DNA of 64,000 nt from CBDCCV01 sp965215025 (GTDB lineage: Bacteria; Bacteroidota; Rhodothermia; Rhodothermales; Salinibacteraceae). The notes beneath the pieces were generated by a model. It was not told the DNA's origin. It saw only the letters and a program-made list of their open reading frames with translations, and ran no database searches. The stretch covers positions 1,860,001 through 1,924,000 of the forward strand of contig CBDCCV010000002.1 of NCBI GenBank assembly GCA_965215025.1. The letters run 5' to 3'. The position numbers and the translations under genes are program-made. Position 1 is the first letter of the stretch; every line of letters begins with the position of its first letter. Shown here piece by piece: positions 1 to 6,967 of this stretch.

Positions 1-336
1 GCGCGTGCTGCTGCGGCTCGTCGTCGGGGTGCGGCGGCGGGGGGAAGCGGGCATGGCGGTTGAGGCGGGAACGGAGAGGTGCGGATGCGGCGTAGCCAAC
101 CTGACGCGCGTTCGCCCGGTTCCGTTTGTCGTGCGCGCCGATGCCCGACCCGACGCTTCGGCCGGCGTCAACGCAGGGGCGATTCGCGATTCGCCCTTAC
201 GCTCTCGAGCTGTGGCCTGCGGCGGCGCGGCTCGATCTTTGAGAGGGTTTGCGGATGACGCGCGGCCTCTTCTTGTCCCCTCCGCTTAGAGCAGCAGGCA
301 GCCCTTGACCCGTGTTTTCTCGCTGACGCATCTGCC
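1..336. other. Intergenic region at left edge; no gene supported
   Basis: I see no convincing gene here. A minus-strand frame starting with ATG at 52-54 stays open to the edge (about 18 codons, rich in Arg, Ser, Thr and Pro), so a gene could begin here and run out of the window. A plus-strand frame of 94 codons from base 5 has a composition typical of chance frames in G+C-rich DNA and resembles nothing I know. The stretch before 337 is the upstream region of dacB; I see no clear promoter in it. Confidence 0.4.
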
Positions 337-1848
337 ATGACGTTTCGCTTCTACCCCCTTCGCCGCTTCTGGCTCGGCGTCGCACTCTCCGCTGTGCTGT
401 GGGCCATGCCGGTCGCTGCCGAAAACAGAACGGCTGGGCGCGCCGGTGCAGAGCGTGCGACGGCCAACCTCGCAGCCGAGATTGACCAGATCCTGGGCGA
501 GAGCGAGGCGGCGTTCTGGGGCGCGTACGTGCAGGACCTCGCCTCCGGGCAGGTGCTCTACCAGCGCCACGCCGATCACCCCTTCCTCCCGGCCTCGAAC
601 CAGAAGATCCTCACCACCAGCACGGCGCTCGATGCCCTCGGTGCCGACCACCGCTTCGAGACGACGCTCTACTTCAGCGGCGAGGCGGACGGCTCGGTCC
701 TCAGCGGCGACCTCGTCCTCAGCGGCTCCGGCGATCCTACCTTCGGCAGCAGCGAGATGCGCGCCTCGGCCCTGCACGGCGGCGCCGATCCGCTCCGGGC
801 GTGGGCCGAGCGCCTCGCGGCGATGGGCGTCACCGCCATCCGGGGCCGCCTCATCGGCGATGACGACGTGTTCGACAACCGGCCCTACGCCGAGGGGTGG
901 GACGTGGACTACGTCACCTCGCAGTCGAGCCGGCTCCTGGGTGTCTCGACCGGCGGCCTCGCTTACCGCGACAACCTCGTGCGCGTGCAGATCCGCGCCG
1001 GGCGCCCCGGCCAGGCCCCGCGCGTGGCGGCCTACCCCGAAGGCGTCCTTACCATCCGCAACCGCGCTACGACGAGCCGGCGGCGGCGCGGGCGCTCGCT
1101 CGATATCGAACGCGCCATCGGCACCGAGCGCATCACGCTTACCGGCTCGGTGCCGCAGGGCTACCGCGGCACCGTGTTGGTCCCCGCCACCGACCCGACG
1201 CGCATGGCGCTGCGCAGCTTCCGCCAAGCCCTCGCCGAGGCCGGCATCAACGTCTCCGCGCTAGAGGTCGTGGACGTGGACGACCTCAGCGAAGCCCCGG
1301 AAACGGACGAGGCGCAGCCGCTTTTCGTGCATCTCTCGCCGCCGCTCGCCGAGATCCTCGCCGTCGTCAACAAAGAGAGCAACAACTTCTACGCGGATCA
1401 GCTTTTCCGCACGTACGGCTACGGCGGCTCGGCCGATGGGAGCGAGAACCGGATCAAGGCGCTCTTAGAACGCGCCGGGGCCGATGGCGGCGCCGTGTCC
1501 ATCCGCGACGGCTCAGGCCTCTCGCGCAAGGACCTCATCACGCCGCGCGCGATGGTTCAGCTCCTGGCCTACATGGCCGAGCGCGAGGACGCCGGCGTGT
1601 TTTTAAGCTCGCTCCCCGCCGGCGGCGAGGCCGGGACTACGCTGCGCTACCGCCTCAAAGGCGTGCCCGTGCGCGCGAAGACGGGATCGCTCGAGTTCGC
1701 CCGCGCCCTGAGCGGCTACGCCACCACCGCCGACGGGCGCGAGGTGGCCTTCGCCCTTTTCGCCAACAACTACAGCGGCCCGTCCTACCGCGTCACGCAG
1801 ACGATGGACCGCATCGTGCGCGCCATCGCCGCCGCGCAGGTGGGCTGA
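337..1848 (+). CDS. dacB: D-alanyl-D-alanine carboxypeptidase/endopeptidase (PBP4 family)
   Basis: A 503-residue penicillin-binding protein 4 homologue. It removes the terminal D-Ala from peptidoglycan stem peptides and/or cuts cross-bridges in the periplasm. A hydrophobic N-terminal signal peptide ends near residue 28 (MPVAAEN). The three active-site motifs of the serine DD-peptidase family are visible: SNQK (SxxK, nucleophile Ser87), SNN at 348-350 (SxN), and KTG at 448-450. The long stretch between the first two motifs matches the large inserted domains of class C PBPs such as DacB, and the length fits the family. It stands alone on the plus strand, followed by a 330-base gap with two repeat elements. 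It is not part of the flagellar locus. Confidence 0.93.
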   Translation: MTFRFYPLRRFWLGVALSAVLWAMPVAAENRTAGRAGAERATANLAAEIDQILGESEAAFWGAYVQDLASGQVLYQRHADHPFLPASNQKILTTSTALDALGADHRFETTLYFSGEADGSVLSGDLVLSGSGDPTFGSSEMRASALHGGADPLRAWAERLAAMGVTAIRGRLIGDDDVFDNRPYAEGWDVDYVTSQSSRLLGVSTGGLAYRDNLVRVQIRAGRPGQAPRVAAYPEGVLTIRNRATTSRRRRGRSLDIERAIGTERITLTGSVPQGYRGTVLVPATDPTRMALRSFRQALAEAGINVSALEVVDVDDLSEAPETDEAQPLFVHLSPPLAEILAVVNKESNNFYADQLFRTYGYGGSADGSENRIKALLERAGADGGAVSIRDGSGLSRKDLITPRAMVQLLAYMAEREDAGVFLSSLPAGGEAGTTLRYRLKGVPVRAKTGSLEFARALSGYATTADGREVAFALFANNYSGPSYRVTQTMDRIVRAIAAAQVG

Positions 1849-1857
1849 TGCTGCTGT

Positions 1858-1922
1858 GACGACGGACGGACAACGGACGAACGACGCGCGAGGTCTCTGG
1901 CGTCGTCTACCGTTCGTTATAC
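1858..1922. repeat. GACGACGG-type imperfect inverted repeat
   Basis: Starts 9 bases after the dacB stop. A run of GACGACGGACGG-type units on the left is partly complementary to CGTCGTCTACCGTTCGTTA on the right, so the RNA could fold back. The same sequence style recurs at 18520-18602 and 30550-30628, again just after a stop codon. I infer a dispersed intergenic element; function unknown. Confidence 0.5.
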
Positions 1923-1963
1923 TAAATCCGTTTGATTCGTTATGTTTTGCCTCCATCGTTGCC

Positions 1964-1991
1964 GTAGCGACGCAAGGCCTTGCATCGCTAC
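1964..1991. repeat. Short palindrome, GTAGGG/CCCTAC-type family
   Basis: Two 14-base arms meet without a loop (GTAGCGACGCAAGG and CCTTGCATCGCTAC); they differ from perfect symmetry at one position. It lies in the dacB-mreD gap. Similar compact palindromes with a C(C)CTAC-like right end occur at 3603, 26127, 33220 and 56225. The rest of the 1849-2177 gap contains no gene I can support. Confidence 0.6.
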
Positions 1992-2177
1992 ACCAGCGTT
2001 TTTGCCGCGTTGAAAGGCCGAGGCATATTTCGACGATGCTGCCGGATTTGGTACTACAGGTGGGTTCACGCCCCTCGTGAACTCGCACCTGGCTGGGCGC
2101 CGGTGTTTTCTCTGTGCGCCCGTTTGTAGATTGCCCGCGCCTCGTCCGTCTCGCCCCGTCCTGCCGCCGCCCGGCTC

Positions 2178-2648
2178 ATGCCCAGCACGCTTCGCTACGC
2201 GCTTATCGGCGTTATCGTGGTTGCGGTGCAGTGGCTAGTGCTCGGGCGGCTGAAAGTCTTCGGCGCCTACCCGGATGCCGTGCTTCTGTACGTGGCGTGG
2301 CTGAGCCTGCGGAGGGGCCGGCAGACGGGCGCCATCGCCGGCTTTGGCCTCGGCCTCTTGATGGACGTGGCGTACCAGACGTGGGGCGTCTACATGTTCG
2401 TGAAGACGCTCGTGGGCTTTTTGGTGGGCCTCTTCCCGGCCAGCGAGCGCGAGACGCTCATCATCCAGCCGCAACAGGCGTTCCTGGGCGGCCTCGTGAT
2501 CGCGCTTTTGCACAACGCGCTCTTCGTCATCTTCCTGATCTTGCAGACGGGCGCGCGCTCGACCTTCGCCTTGGCTGTTTTGTGGCTCGGCTCGGCGGCG
2601 TACACGGCGCTCGTGGCCGTCGTCGTCACGCTCTTCTACAACCGCTGA
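2178..2648 (+). CDS. mreD: Rod shape-determining protein MreD-like membrane protein
   Basis: 156 residues, almost entirely hydrophobic, with about five membrane segments. Length, topology and motifs such as FGLGLLMDVAYQTWG and a C-terminal membrane helix ending in LFYNR fit MreD, the inner-membrane partner of MreC in the elongation (Rod) complex. No mreB, mreC, mrdA or rodA is next to it, which is unusual because mreBCD normally travel together. The ATG at 2178 directly precedes a typical MreD N-terminus (RYALIGVIVVAVQWLVLG). It converges on dapA with only 11 bases between the two stop codons. Confidence 0.72.
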   Translation: MPSTLRYALIGVIVVAVQWLVLGRLKVFGAYPDAVLLYVAWLSLRRGRQTGAIAGFGLGLLMDVAYQTWGVYMFVKTLVGFLVGLFPASERETLIIQPQQAFLGGLVIALLHNALFVIFLILQTGARSTFALAVLWLGSAAYTALVAVVVTLFYNR

Positions 2649-2659
2649 CGCGCACGTTC

Positions 2660-3559
2660 TTACGCCGGCACATCGGCGAAGGGGGCGAAGGCTTGGAGGA
2701 CGCGCCGGCGGGCGGCTTCGTCCATCGGGGCCAGGGGGAGGCGCACGTGCCCGGTCATGCGGCCGGCGGCGGAGAGGACGGCCTTGACCGGCAGCGGGTT
2801 CGTCTCGAAGAAGCACGCGCGCATGGCCGGCAAAAGCGCCAGGTGCCGGCGCCGCGCCTCGGCGAAGTCGCCCTGGAGGCCGGCGCGGACGAGGCGGATA
2901 AAGCGCTCCGGCAGCGCATTGGAGAGGACGGACACCACGCCGTCGCCGCCGAGGGCCAGGAGCGGGAGCGTCATCTCGTCGTCGCCGGCGTAGACGGCCA
3001 GGTGATCGGGGCGCGCGGCCAGGATGTCGGTGATCTGCGCGAGGCTGCCTGACGCCTCCTTGACGCCAGCGACGGAGGGCACCTCCTCGGCCAGGCGCAG
3101 CACGGTCTCAGCGGTGATGTTAAACGAGGTCCGCCCCGGCACGTTGTACAAGATGATGGGGCAATCCGTAGCGTCGGCGATGGCGGCCACGTGTTTTTGG
3201 AAGCCTTCCTGCGTGGGCTTGTTGTAGTACGGCCCGACGACGAGCAGGCCGTCCGCCCCGGCCTCGGCCGCTTCTCTGGAGAAGACGATGCTCTCGCGCG
3301 TGGCGTTCGTCCCCGTCCCGACGATGACGGGCACGCGCCCAGCGGCCTCGTCCACGGCCAGGTCCACGAGGCGGCGGCGCTCGTCGTGCGTGACGGTCGG
3401 GTTTTCGCCCGTGGTGCCCAGGACGACGAGCGCCGCCACGCCGCCTTTTATCTGCCAGGCGATGTGCCGGCGGAACGCCTCTTCGTCGATGACATCGCCT
3501 TCGGTGAACGGCGTGACGAGGGCAGGCGCGGAACCGCGGAAAAGAAAGGCATCGCTCAT
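2660..3559 (-). CDS. dapA: 4-hydroxy-tetrahydrodipicolinate synthase
   Basis: 299 residues, the normal length for DapA. It condenses pyruvate with aspartate semialdehyde in the cytoplasm, the first committed step of the diaminopimelate/lysine pathway. The Schiff-base lysine is Lys167 in GVKEASG, the catalytic tyrosine is Tyr138 in YNVPGRTS, and GTTGE (48-52) supplies the proton-relay threonine. The frame is open 20 codons further upstream, but those codons translate a palindromic repeat, so I place the start at the ATG giving MSDAFLFRGSAPAL. It lies 78 bases downstream of dapB and is probably co-transcribed with it. Confidence 0.95.
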   Translation of the reverse strand: MSDAFLFRGSAPALVTPFTEGDVIDEEAFRRHIAWQIKGGVAALVVLGTTGENPTVTHDERRRLVDLAVDEAAGRVPVIVGTGTNATRESIVFSREAAEAGADGLLVVGPYYNKPTQEGFQKHVAAIADATDCPIILYNVPGRTSFNITAETVLRLAEEVPSVAGVKEASGSLAQITDILAARPDHLAVYAGDDEMTLPLLALGGDGVVSVLSNALPERFIRLVRAGLQGDFAEARRRHLALLPAMRACFFETNPLPVKAVLSAAGRMTGHVRLPLAPMDEAARRRVLQAFAPFADVPA

Positions 3560-3602
3560 GGCGTGTTTGCGTTTTTGGAAGAAGGGTGCGGCAGATCCGG
3601 GC

Positions 3603-3630
3603 GTAGGGACGTAACGCATTACGCCCCTAC
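3603..3630. repeat. Palindromic repeat between dapB and dapA
   Basis: GTAGGGACGTAACG followed directly by CATTACGCCCCTAC: a 28-base imperfect palindrome with two mismatches, in the dapB-dapA gap. It belongs to the GTAGGG/CCCTAC-type family seen elsewhere in the window. In the transcript it would form a hairpin between the two operon members. Confidence 0.65.
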
Positions 3631-3637
3631 AAGCGTC

Positions 3638-4384
3638 TCACTTCAAACCGTCGGCCAGCACGTCATCCAACGTAAAGAGACCTTGCCGCGGCATTTGGAC
3701 CAGCCACTCGGCGGCTCGGAGCGCGCCGAAGGCGAAGCCCTCGCGGCCCTTGGCCTCGTGCGTGAACGCGACGTGGTCGAAGGAGCTGTCCAGGCCTACG
3801 ACGTGGCTGCCAAACACATGGCCGGCGCGTGTGGAGCTTACGTGCAGCGCCTCGGCGGGGAGGGGGCCGTGCTGCGCCTCTGTCGCCAGGCGCGTCTTGC
3901 GCTGGAGGCCGTGTAGCAGTACCTCGCCGAGCATCCGCGCCGTGCCGCTGGGGCTATCGGCCTTGCCGGTGTGGTGGATTTCGTGGACGTAGGCGTCGTA
4001 CTCGGGCAGCGCGTCGAGGAGCGGGACGACCCGCCGCAGCGCCCGCACCAGAAGCGCCACGCCGAGGGAGAAGTTCGGCGCGTAGAGAATCGCCGCTTCG
4101 TGCGCACGCGCCCACCCCTGCACGCGGTCCAAGCTGTCGTACCACCCCGTCGTCCCGATGACGGCGGGCTGCTGCCAGCGGCAGTAGCGCTCGATGTGAT
4201 CCAAAGCCACATCCGGAAGCGAGAAGTCCACGGCCACGTCGGCGCCGCCGAGGGCGGAGCGGTCTTCTGCTTCGGTGAGCGGGCGCGCCGCGCTGAAGCG
4301 GGCGACGACCTCGTGGCCGCGCTCCGGCGCCAGGGCCTCTACCGCCGTGCCCATCCGCCCGGTGCCGATCAGCGCTATGTCCAT
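3638..4384 (-). CDS. dapB: 4-hydroxy-tetrahydrodipicolinate reductase
   Basis: 248 residues. Reduces the DapA product with NAD(P)H in the diaminopimelate pathway. The N-terminal Rossmann motif is GTGRMG (residues 7-12). The family signature around the catalytic histidines and lysine reads EIHHTGKADSPSGTA, a near-perfect match to the DapB consensus. The start giving MDIALIGTGRMG is preferred over an ATG 12 codons upstream because DapB proteins begin just before the nucleotide-binding strand. First gene of a dapB-dapA pair on the minus strand. Confidence 0.95.
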   Translation of the reverse strand: MDIALIGTGRMGTAVEALAPERGHEVVARFSAARPLTEAEDRSALGGADVAVDFSLPDVALDHIERYCRWQQPAVIGTTGWYDSLDRVQGWARAHEAAILYAPNFSLGVALLVRALRRVVPLLDALPEYDAYVHEIHHTGKADSPSGTARMLGEVLLHGLQRKTRLATEAQHGPLPAEALHVSSTRAGHVFGSHVVGLDSSFDHVAFTHEAKGREGFAFGALRAAEWLVQMPRQGLFTLDDVLADGLK

Positions 4385-4529
4385 GGTCGTGATGCCCTCG
4401 CTAAGCCGTGCCGAAACCACGTCTGCAAGGTAGCAGAAGCGGCGGCGGCGTGCAAAGCGCGGCTTTCCGCCACGCGCAACGGGCGATGTGAATAGATCGT
4501 GGAACGCCGGCCCCGCGCGGGCGGCCTGG

Positions 4530-4558
4530 TTGACACATCACCCGGACTTTCGTAAAAT
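4530..4558 (+). promoter_or_regulatory. Vegetative promoter of tRNA-Ala (TTGACA-17-TAAAAT)
   Basis: TTGACA at 4530-4535, a 17-base spacer, and TAAAAT at 4553-4558, with the tRNA starting 16 bases later. This is close to the E. coli sigma-70 consensus and lies in a locally A+T-richer patch. It differs from the TTTG/TAnnTTTG elements described for Bacteroides. Confidence 0.8.
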
Positions 4559-4573
4559 AGTCTGTCTCGAAGC

Positions 4574-4646
4574 GGGGCATTAGCTCAGTTGGTAGAGCGC
4601 TTCAATGGCATTGAAGAGGTCAGCGGTTCGAATCCGCTATGCTCCA
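4574..4646 (+). tRNA. tRNA-Ala (anticodon GGC)
   Basis: A 73-base cloverleaf. Acceptor GGGGCAT pairs with ATGCTCC (one G-U), the D arm contains AGCTCAGTTGGTAGAGC, and the T arm contains GGTTCGAATCC. The anticodon stem CTTCA/TGAAG encloses a loop ATGGCAT with anticodon GGC, read as alanine. The 3' CCA is not encoded. It has its own promoter and terminator and stands alone between dapB and cheR. Confidence 0.96.
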
Positions 4647-4656
4647 CGCCTTTCTC

Positions 4657-4694
4657 GCCCCGATCTGTTGCTGAGCAACGGGTCGGGGCTTTTC
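4657..4694 (+). terminator. Rho-independent terminator after tRNA-Ala
   Basis: Stem GCCCCGA (4657-4663) pairs with TCGGGGC (4683-4689). An inner TTGCTGAGCAA can also pair, and TTTT follows. It begins about 10 bases after the tRNA 3' end. Confidence 0.85.
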
Positions 4695-4713
4695 GTTCTT
4701 GCGAGGGCGGCGG

Positions 4714-5529
4714 TCAGACGCGGGTGCGGTAGCAGATGGACGCGCCGCACCGGACGCGCTCAAAGGCGTCGTCGAGGCTGAGCGTCGTCTCAGCGCTGCC
4801 CAGGAAGAGGTAGCCGCCGGGCCGGAGCACGCGGCGGATCTTGGCGAGGATCGCCCGCTTCGTCTCGACGTCGAAGTAGATGAGCACGTTGCGCAGGAAG
4901 ACGACGTCGAAGGCCGGCAGCGGCGGCCAGGGCTGCACCAGGTTCATCAGGCCGAACTTGACCATCTCTTGCAGCGACGCGTCGATCTGCCAGGCGCGGC
5001 CCTCTTTCGCAAAGTACTTCTTGAGCAGGCGCTCGGGCAGGCCGCGCCGCACCTCCAGGCTGTTGAAGAGGCCTCGCTGCGCCTTGGCCACCACCGTGGG
5101 CGAGAGGTCGGTGGCAAGGATCTGCACGCCGGCGCACGCGGTGAGGAAGTGCTCCCGGAGCACCATGGCGATGCTGTACGGCTCCTGCCCCGTCGAGCAC
5201 GCCCCGCACCAGAGGTGGATCGGCGGGCGGGCGGGCCGCTCCAGCAGCTCGGGCATGATGTGCGTGCGGAGCGCCTCGAAGGGGCTTTCGTCGCGGAAGA
5301 ACGACGTCTCGTTCGTCGTCATCGCGTCTACGACCTGATCGTGCAGGGCGCTGTGCGGGTTGCTGCGCATCTTTTCGATGAGTTCGTCGAGCGAGCCGAA
5401 CTTTTCGCGGCGCACCAGCGGCAGAAGGCGCGTCTCGAGCAGGTACTCCTTCCCGTCGTTCAAGACAATCGCCGACTCCTCGCGCACGACCGTTCTAACA
5501 AAATCGAAATCTCTTTGGCTGACGGGCAT
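4714..5529 (-). CDS. cheR: Chemotaxis protein methyltransferase CheR
   Basis: 271 residues, standard CheR length. It transfers methyl groups from S-adenosylmethionine to glutamates of the chemoreceptor signalling domain. Visible signatures are NETSFFRD (end of the N-terminal helical domain), the SAM-binding stretch WCGACSTGQEPYSIAM, and FLRNVLIYFD in the Rossmann core. Last gene of the minus-strand cheA-cheW-mcp-cheB-cheR operon, 59 bases after cheB. Its likely substrate is the six-PAS receptor encoded two genes upstream, the only receptor in the window. Confidence 0.95.
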   Translation of the reverse strand: MPVSQRDFDFVRTVVREESAIVLNDGKEYLLETRLLPLVRREKFGSLDELIEKMRSNPHSALHDQVVDAMTTNETSFFRDESPFEALRTHIMPELLERPARPPIHLWCGACSTGQEPYSIAMVLREHFLTACAGVQILATDLSPTVVAKAQRGLFNSLEVRRGLPERLLKKYFAKEGRAWQIDASLQEMVKFGLMNLVQPWPPLPAFDVVFLRNVLIYFDVETKRAILAKIRRVLRPGGYLFLGSAETTLSLDDAFERVRCGASICYRTRV

Positions 5530-5588
5530 GTCCCTTCTCTAAATGGTCGAGGCGCTAAAACAGCGGGCAGCGGGGCCGGGGGCCGCAC

Positions 5589-6728
5589 TCAGGCGGCGTT
5601 GTGGATCTCTCCCTTGCGCGCCGTGCGGCTGCGCGTCACGCGCTGTGCGATTTCGGGGCCGATGCGGTCCAGGGACAGCACGGCGCTCGACAGCTTGGCC
5701 CGCGTCACCGCGCCGGGCATCCCCCAGACGACGGAGCTGGCCTCGTCCTGCGCCAGGACGCGCCCGCCGGCCTCGGCGATGCGCTCGGCCCCGCGCAGCC
5801 CGTCGCGCCCCATGCCGGTGAGGACGACGCCGAGCGCGTGCGCCCCGTAGACGCCGGCCACCGAGCGGAAGAGCACGTCCACGGCCGGCCGGCAGCTGTT
5901 CTCCTGGCGGCCTTCGTGCAGATGCACCTGCACGCCTGTGCCGCGCCGCGCCACCTCCATGTGGCGGTCGCCCGGCGCGATCCACGCGGCGCCGGGCCGG
6001 AGCGCATCCCCCTCGGCGCCCTCGAAGACATCGATGGCGGACTGCTTGTGGAGCCGCTTCGCCAGCTTGGCGGTGAACACCGGCGGCATGTGCTGCACGA
6101 TCACCACGGGCACGGGCAGGGCGGCCGGCAGCGCGGGCAAGACCTCGGCCAGCGCGTTCGGCCCGCCGGTGGAGCAGCCGATGGCGACGACGTCGATGCG
6201 CGCCGCCTCGTTGTGGCGCGCTGCCTCGCCGTTGCTGCGCTCCGGCGCCGGAGCCGGCTCCAGTGCCGCCGGCGCCGGCGCCGAAACGGGAGCGCCCCCC
6301 GCCGCCCCGCGCCCGACGGCGTGCGCGCCTAGCGCCTTTACCTTGGCGACGAGCCGCTCGCGGATGTGCGCCTGCACGTCGGCTAGGCTGCCCAGGTTGG
6401 CCGGCTTGGCGACGTAGTCGCTCGCGCCGAGGGAGAGCGCCGTGAGCGTCGTCTCCGCGCCCTGCTCCGTGAGCGAGCTGAACATGATGACCGGAAGGTC
6501 CGGGTCCTGCGCCCGGATGGCCTTGAGCGTCTCCAGCCCGTCCATCACGGGCATCTCCACGTCCAGGACGATGAGGTCCGGTGCGAGATCGGGAAGCTTC
6601 GCCAGGGCAATCCGCCCGTGCGCGGCGATGCCCGCCACCTCGATGCCGGGGTCCTCGCCGAGCACGTGAGAGACGACCCGGCGGATCACGACGGAGTCGT
6701 CAACGATGAGTGCGCGTATCTTTCGCAT
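5589..6728 (-). CDS. cheB: Chemotaxis response regulator protein-glutamate methylesterase CheB
   Basis: 379 residues, two domains. The receiver domain (about 3-125) has the acidic pair Asp10/Asp11, phosphoacceptor Asp56 in VLDVEMP, and Lys109 in AKPA. After a linker rich in Ala and Pro (135-178) comes the methylesterase domain, with the catalytic triad Ser186 (GCSTGGP), His213 (QHMPP) and Asp309 (GMGRDG). It removes receptor methyl groups once phosphorylated by CheA. The start giving MRKIRALIVDDS is chosen because the upstream 36 codons do not resemble a receiver domain. The upstream gap to the receptor gene is 239 bases, much larger than others in this operon. Confidence 0.96.
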   Translation of the reverse strand: MRKIRALIVDDSVVIRRVVSHVLGEDPGIEVAGIAAHGRIALAKLPDLAPDLIVLDVEMPVMDGLETLKAIRAQDPDLPVIMFSSLTEQGAETTLTALSLGASDYVAKPANLGSLADVQAHIRERLVAKVKALGAHAVGRGAAGGAPVSAPAPAALEPAPAPERSNGEAARHNEAARIDVVAIGCSTGGPNALAEVLPALPAALPVPVVIVQHMPPVFTAKLAKRLHKQSAIDVFEGAEGDALRPGAAWIAPGDRHMEVARRGTGVQVHLHEGRQENSCRPAVDVLFRSVAGVYGAHALGVVLTGMGRDGLRGAERIAEAGGRVLAQDEASSVVWGMPGAVTRAKLSSAVLSLDRIGPEIAQRVTRSRTARKGEIHNAA

Positions 6729-6892
6729 AGAAGCAGGGAAGGGTGGGAGTGGCGCGGCTGCGCCGTGAGTAAAATAACGGAGACCGCATCGGCTTCGACG
6801 GCTCGTAGAGAACGTGCCGCGGCGCGTCTCTGCCACAGCCCGCCGCGGTCACACCCGTGACCGGTACGGCTGAGGACGGCAGGAGACGGACG

Positions 6893-6945
6893 GAGCCGCC
6901 GAGTGGCCCGCCAGCCTGCTCGGCCGCTAGGCCGCGCGGCGGCTC
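6893..6945. repeat. Inverted repeat in the mcp-cheB gap
   Basis: GAGCCGCCG (6893-6901) and CGGCGGCTC (6937-6945) form a perfect 9-bp stem around a G+C-rich inner sequence that can fold further. It lies just after the mcp stop codon in transcription order. There is no T-run, so it may be a pause or processing hairpin that lowers expression of cheB and cheR rather than a full terminator. Confidence 0.45.
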
Positions 6946-6967
6946 CTCCGCTTTGCAGGCGGCCGTG

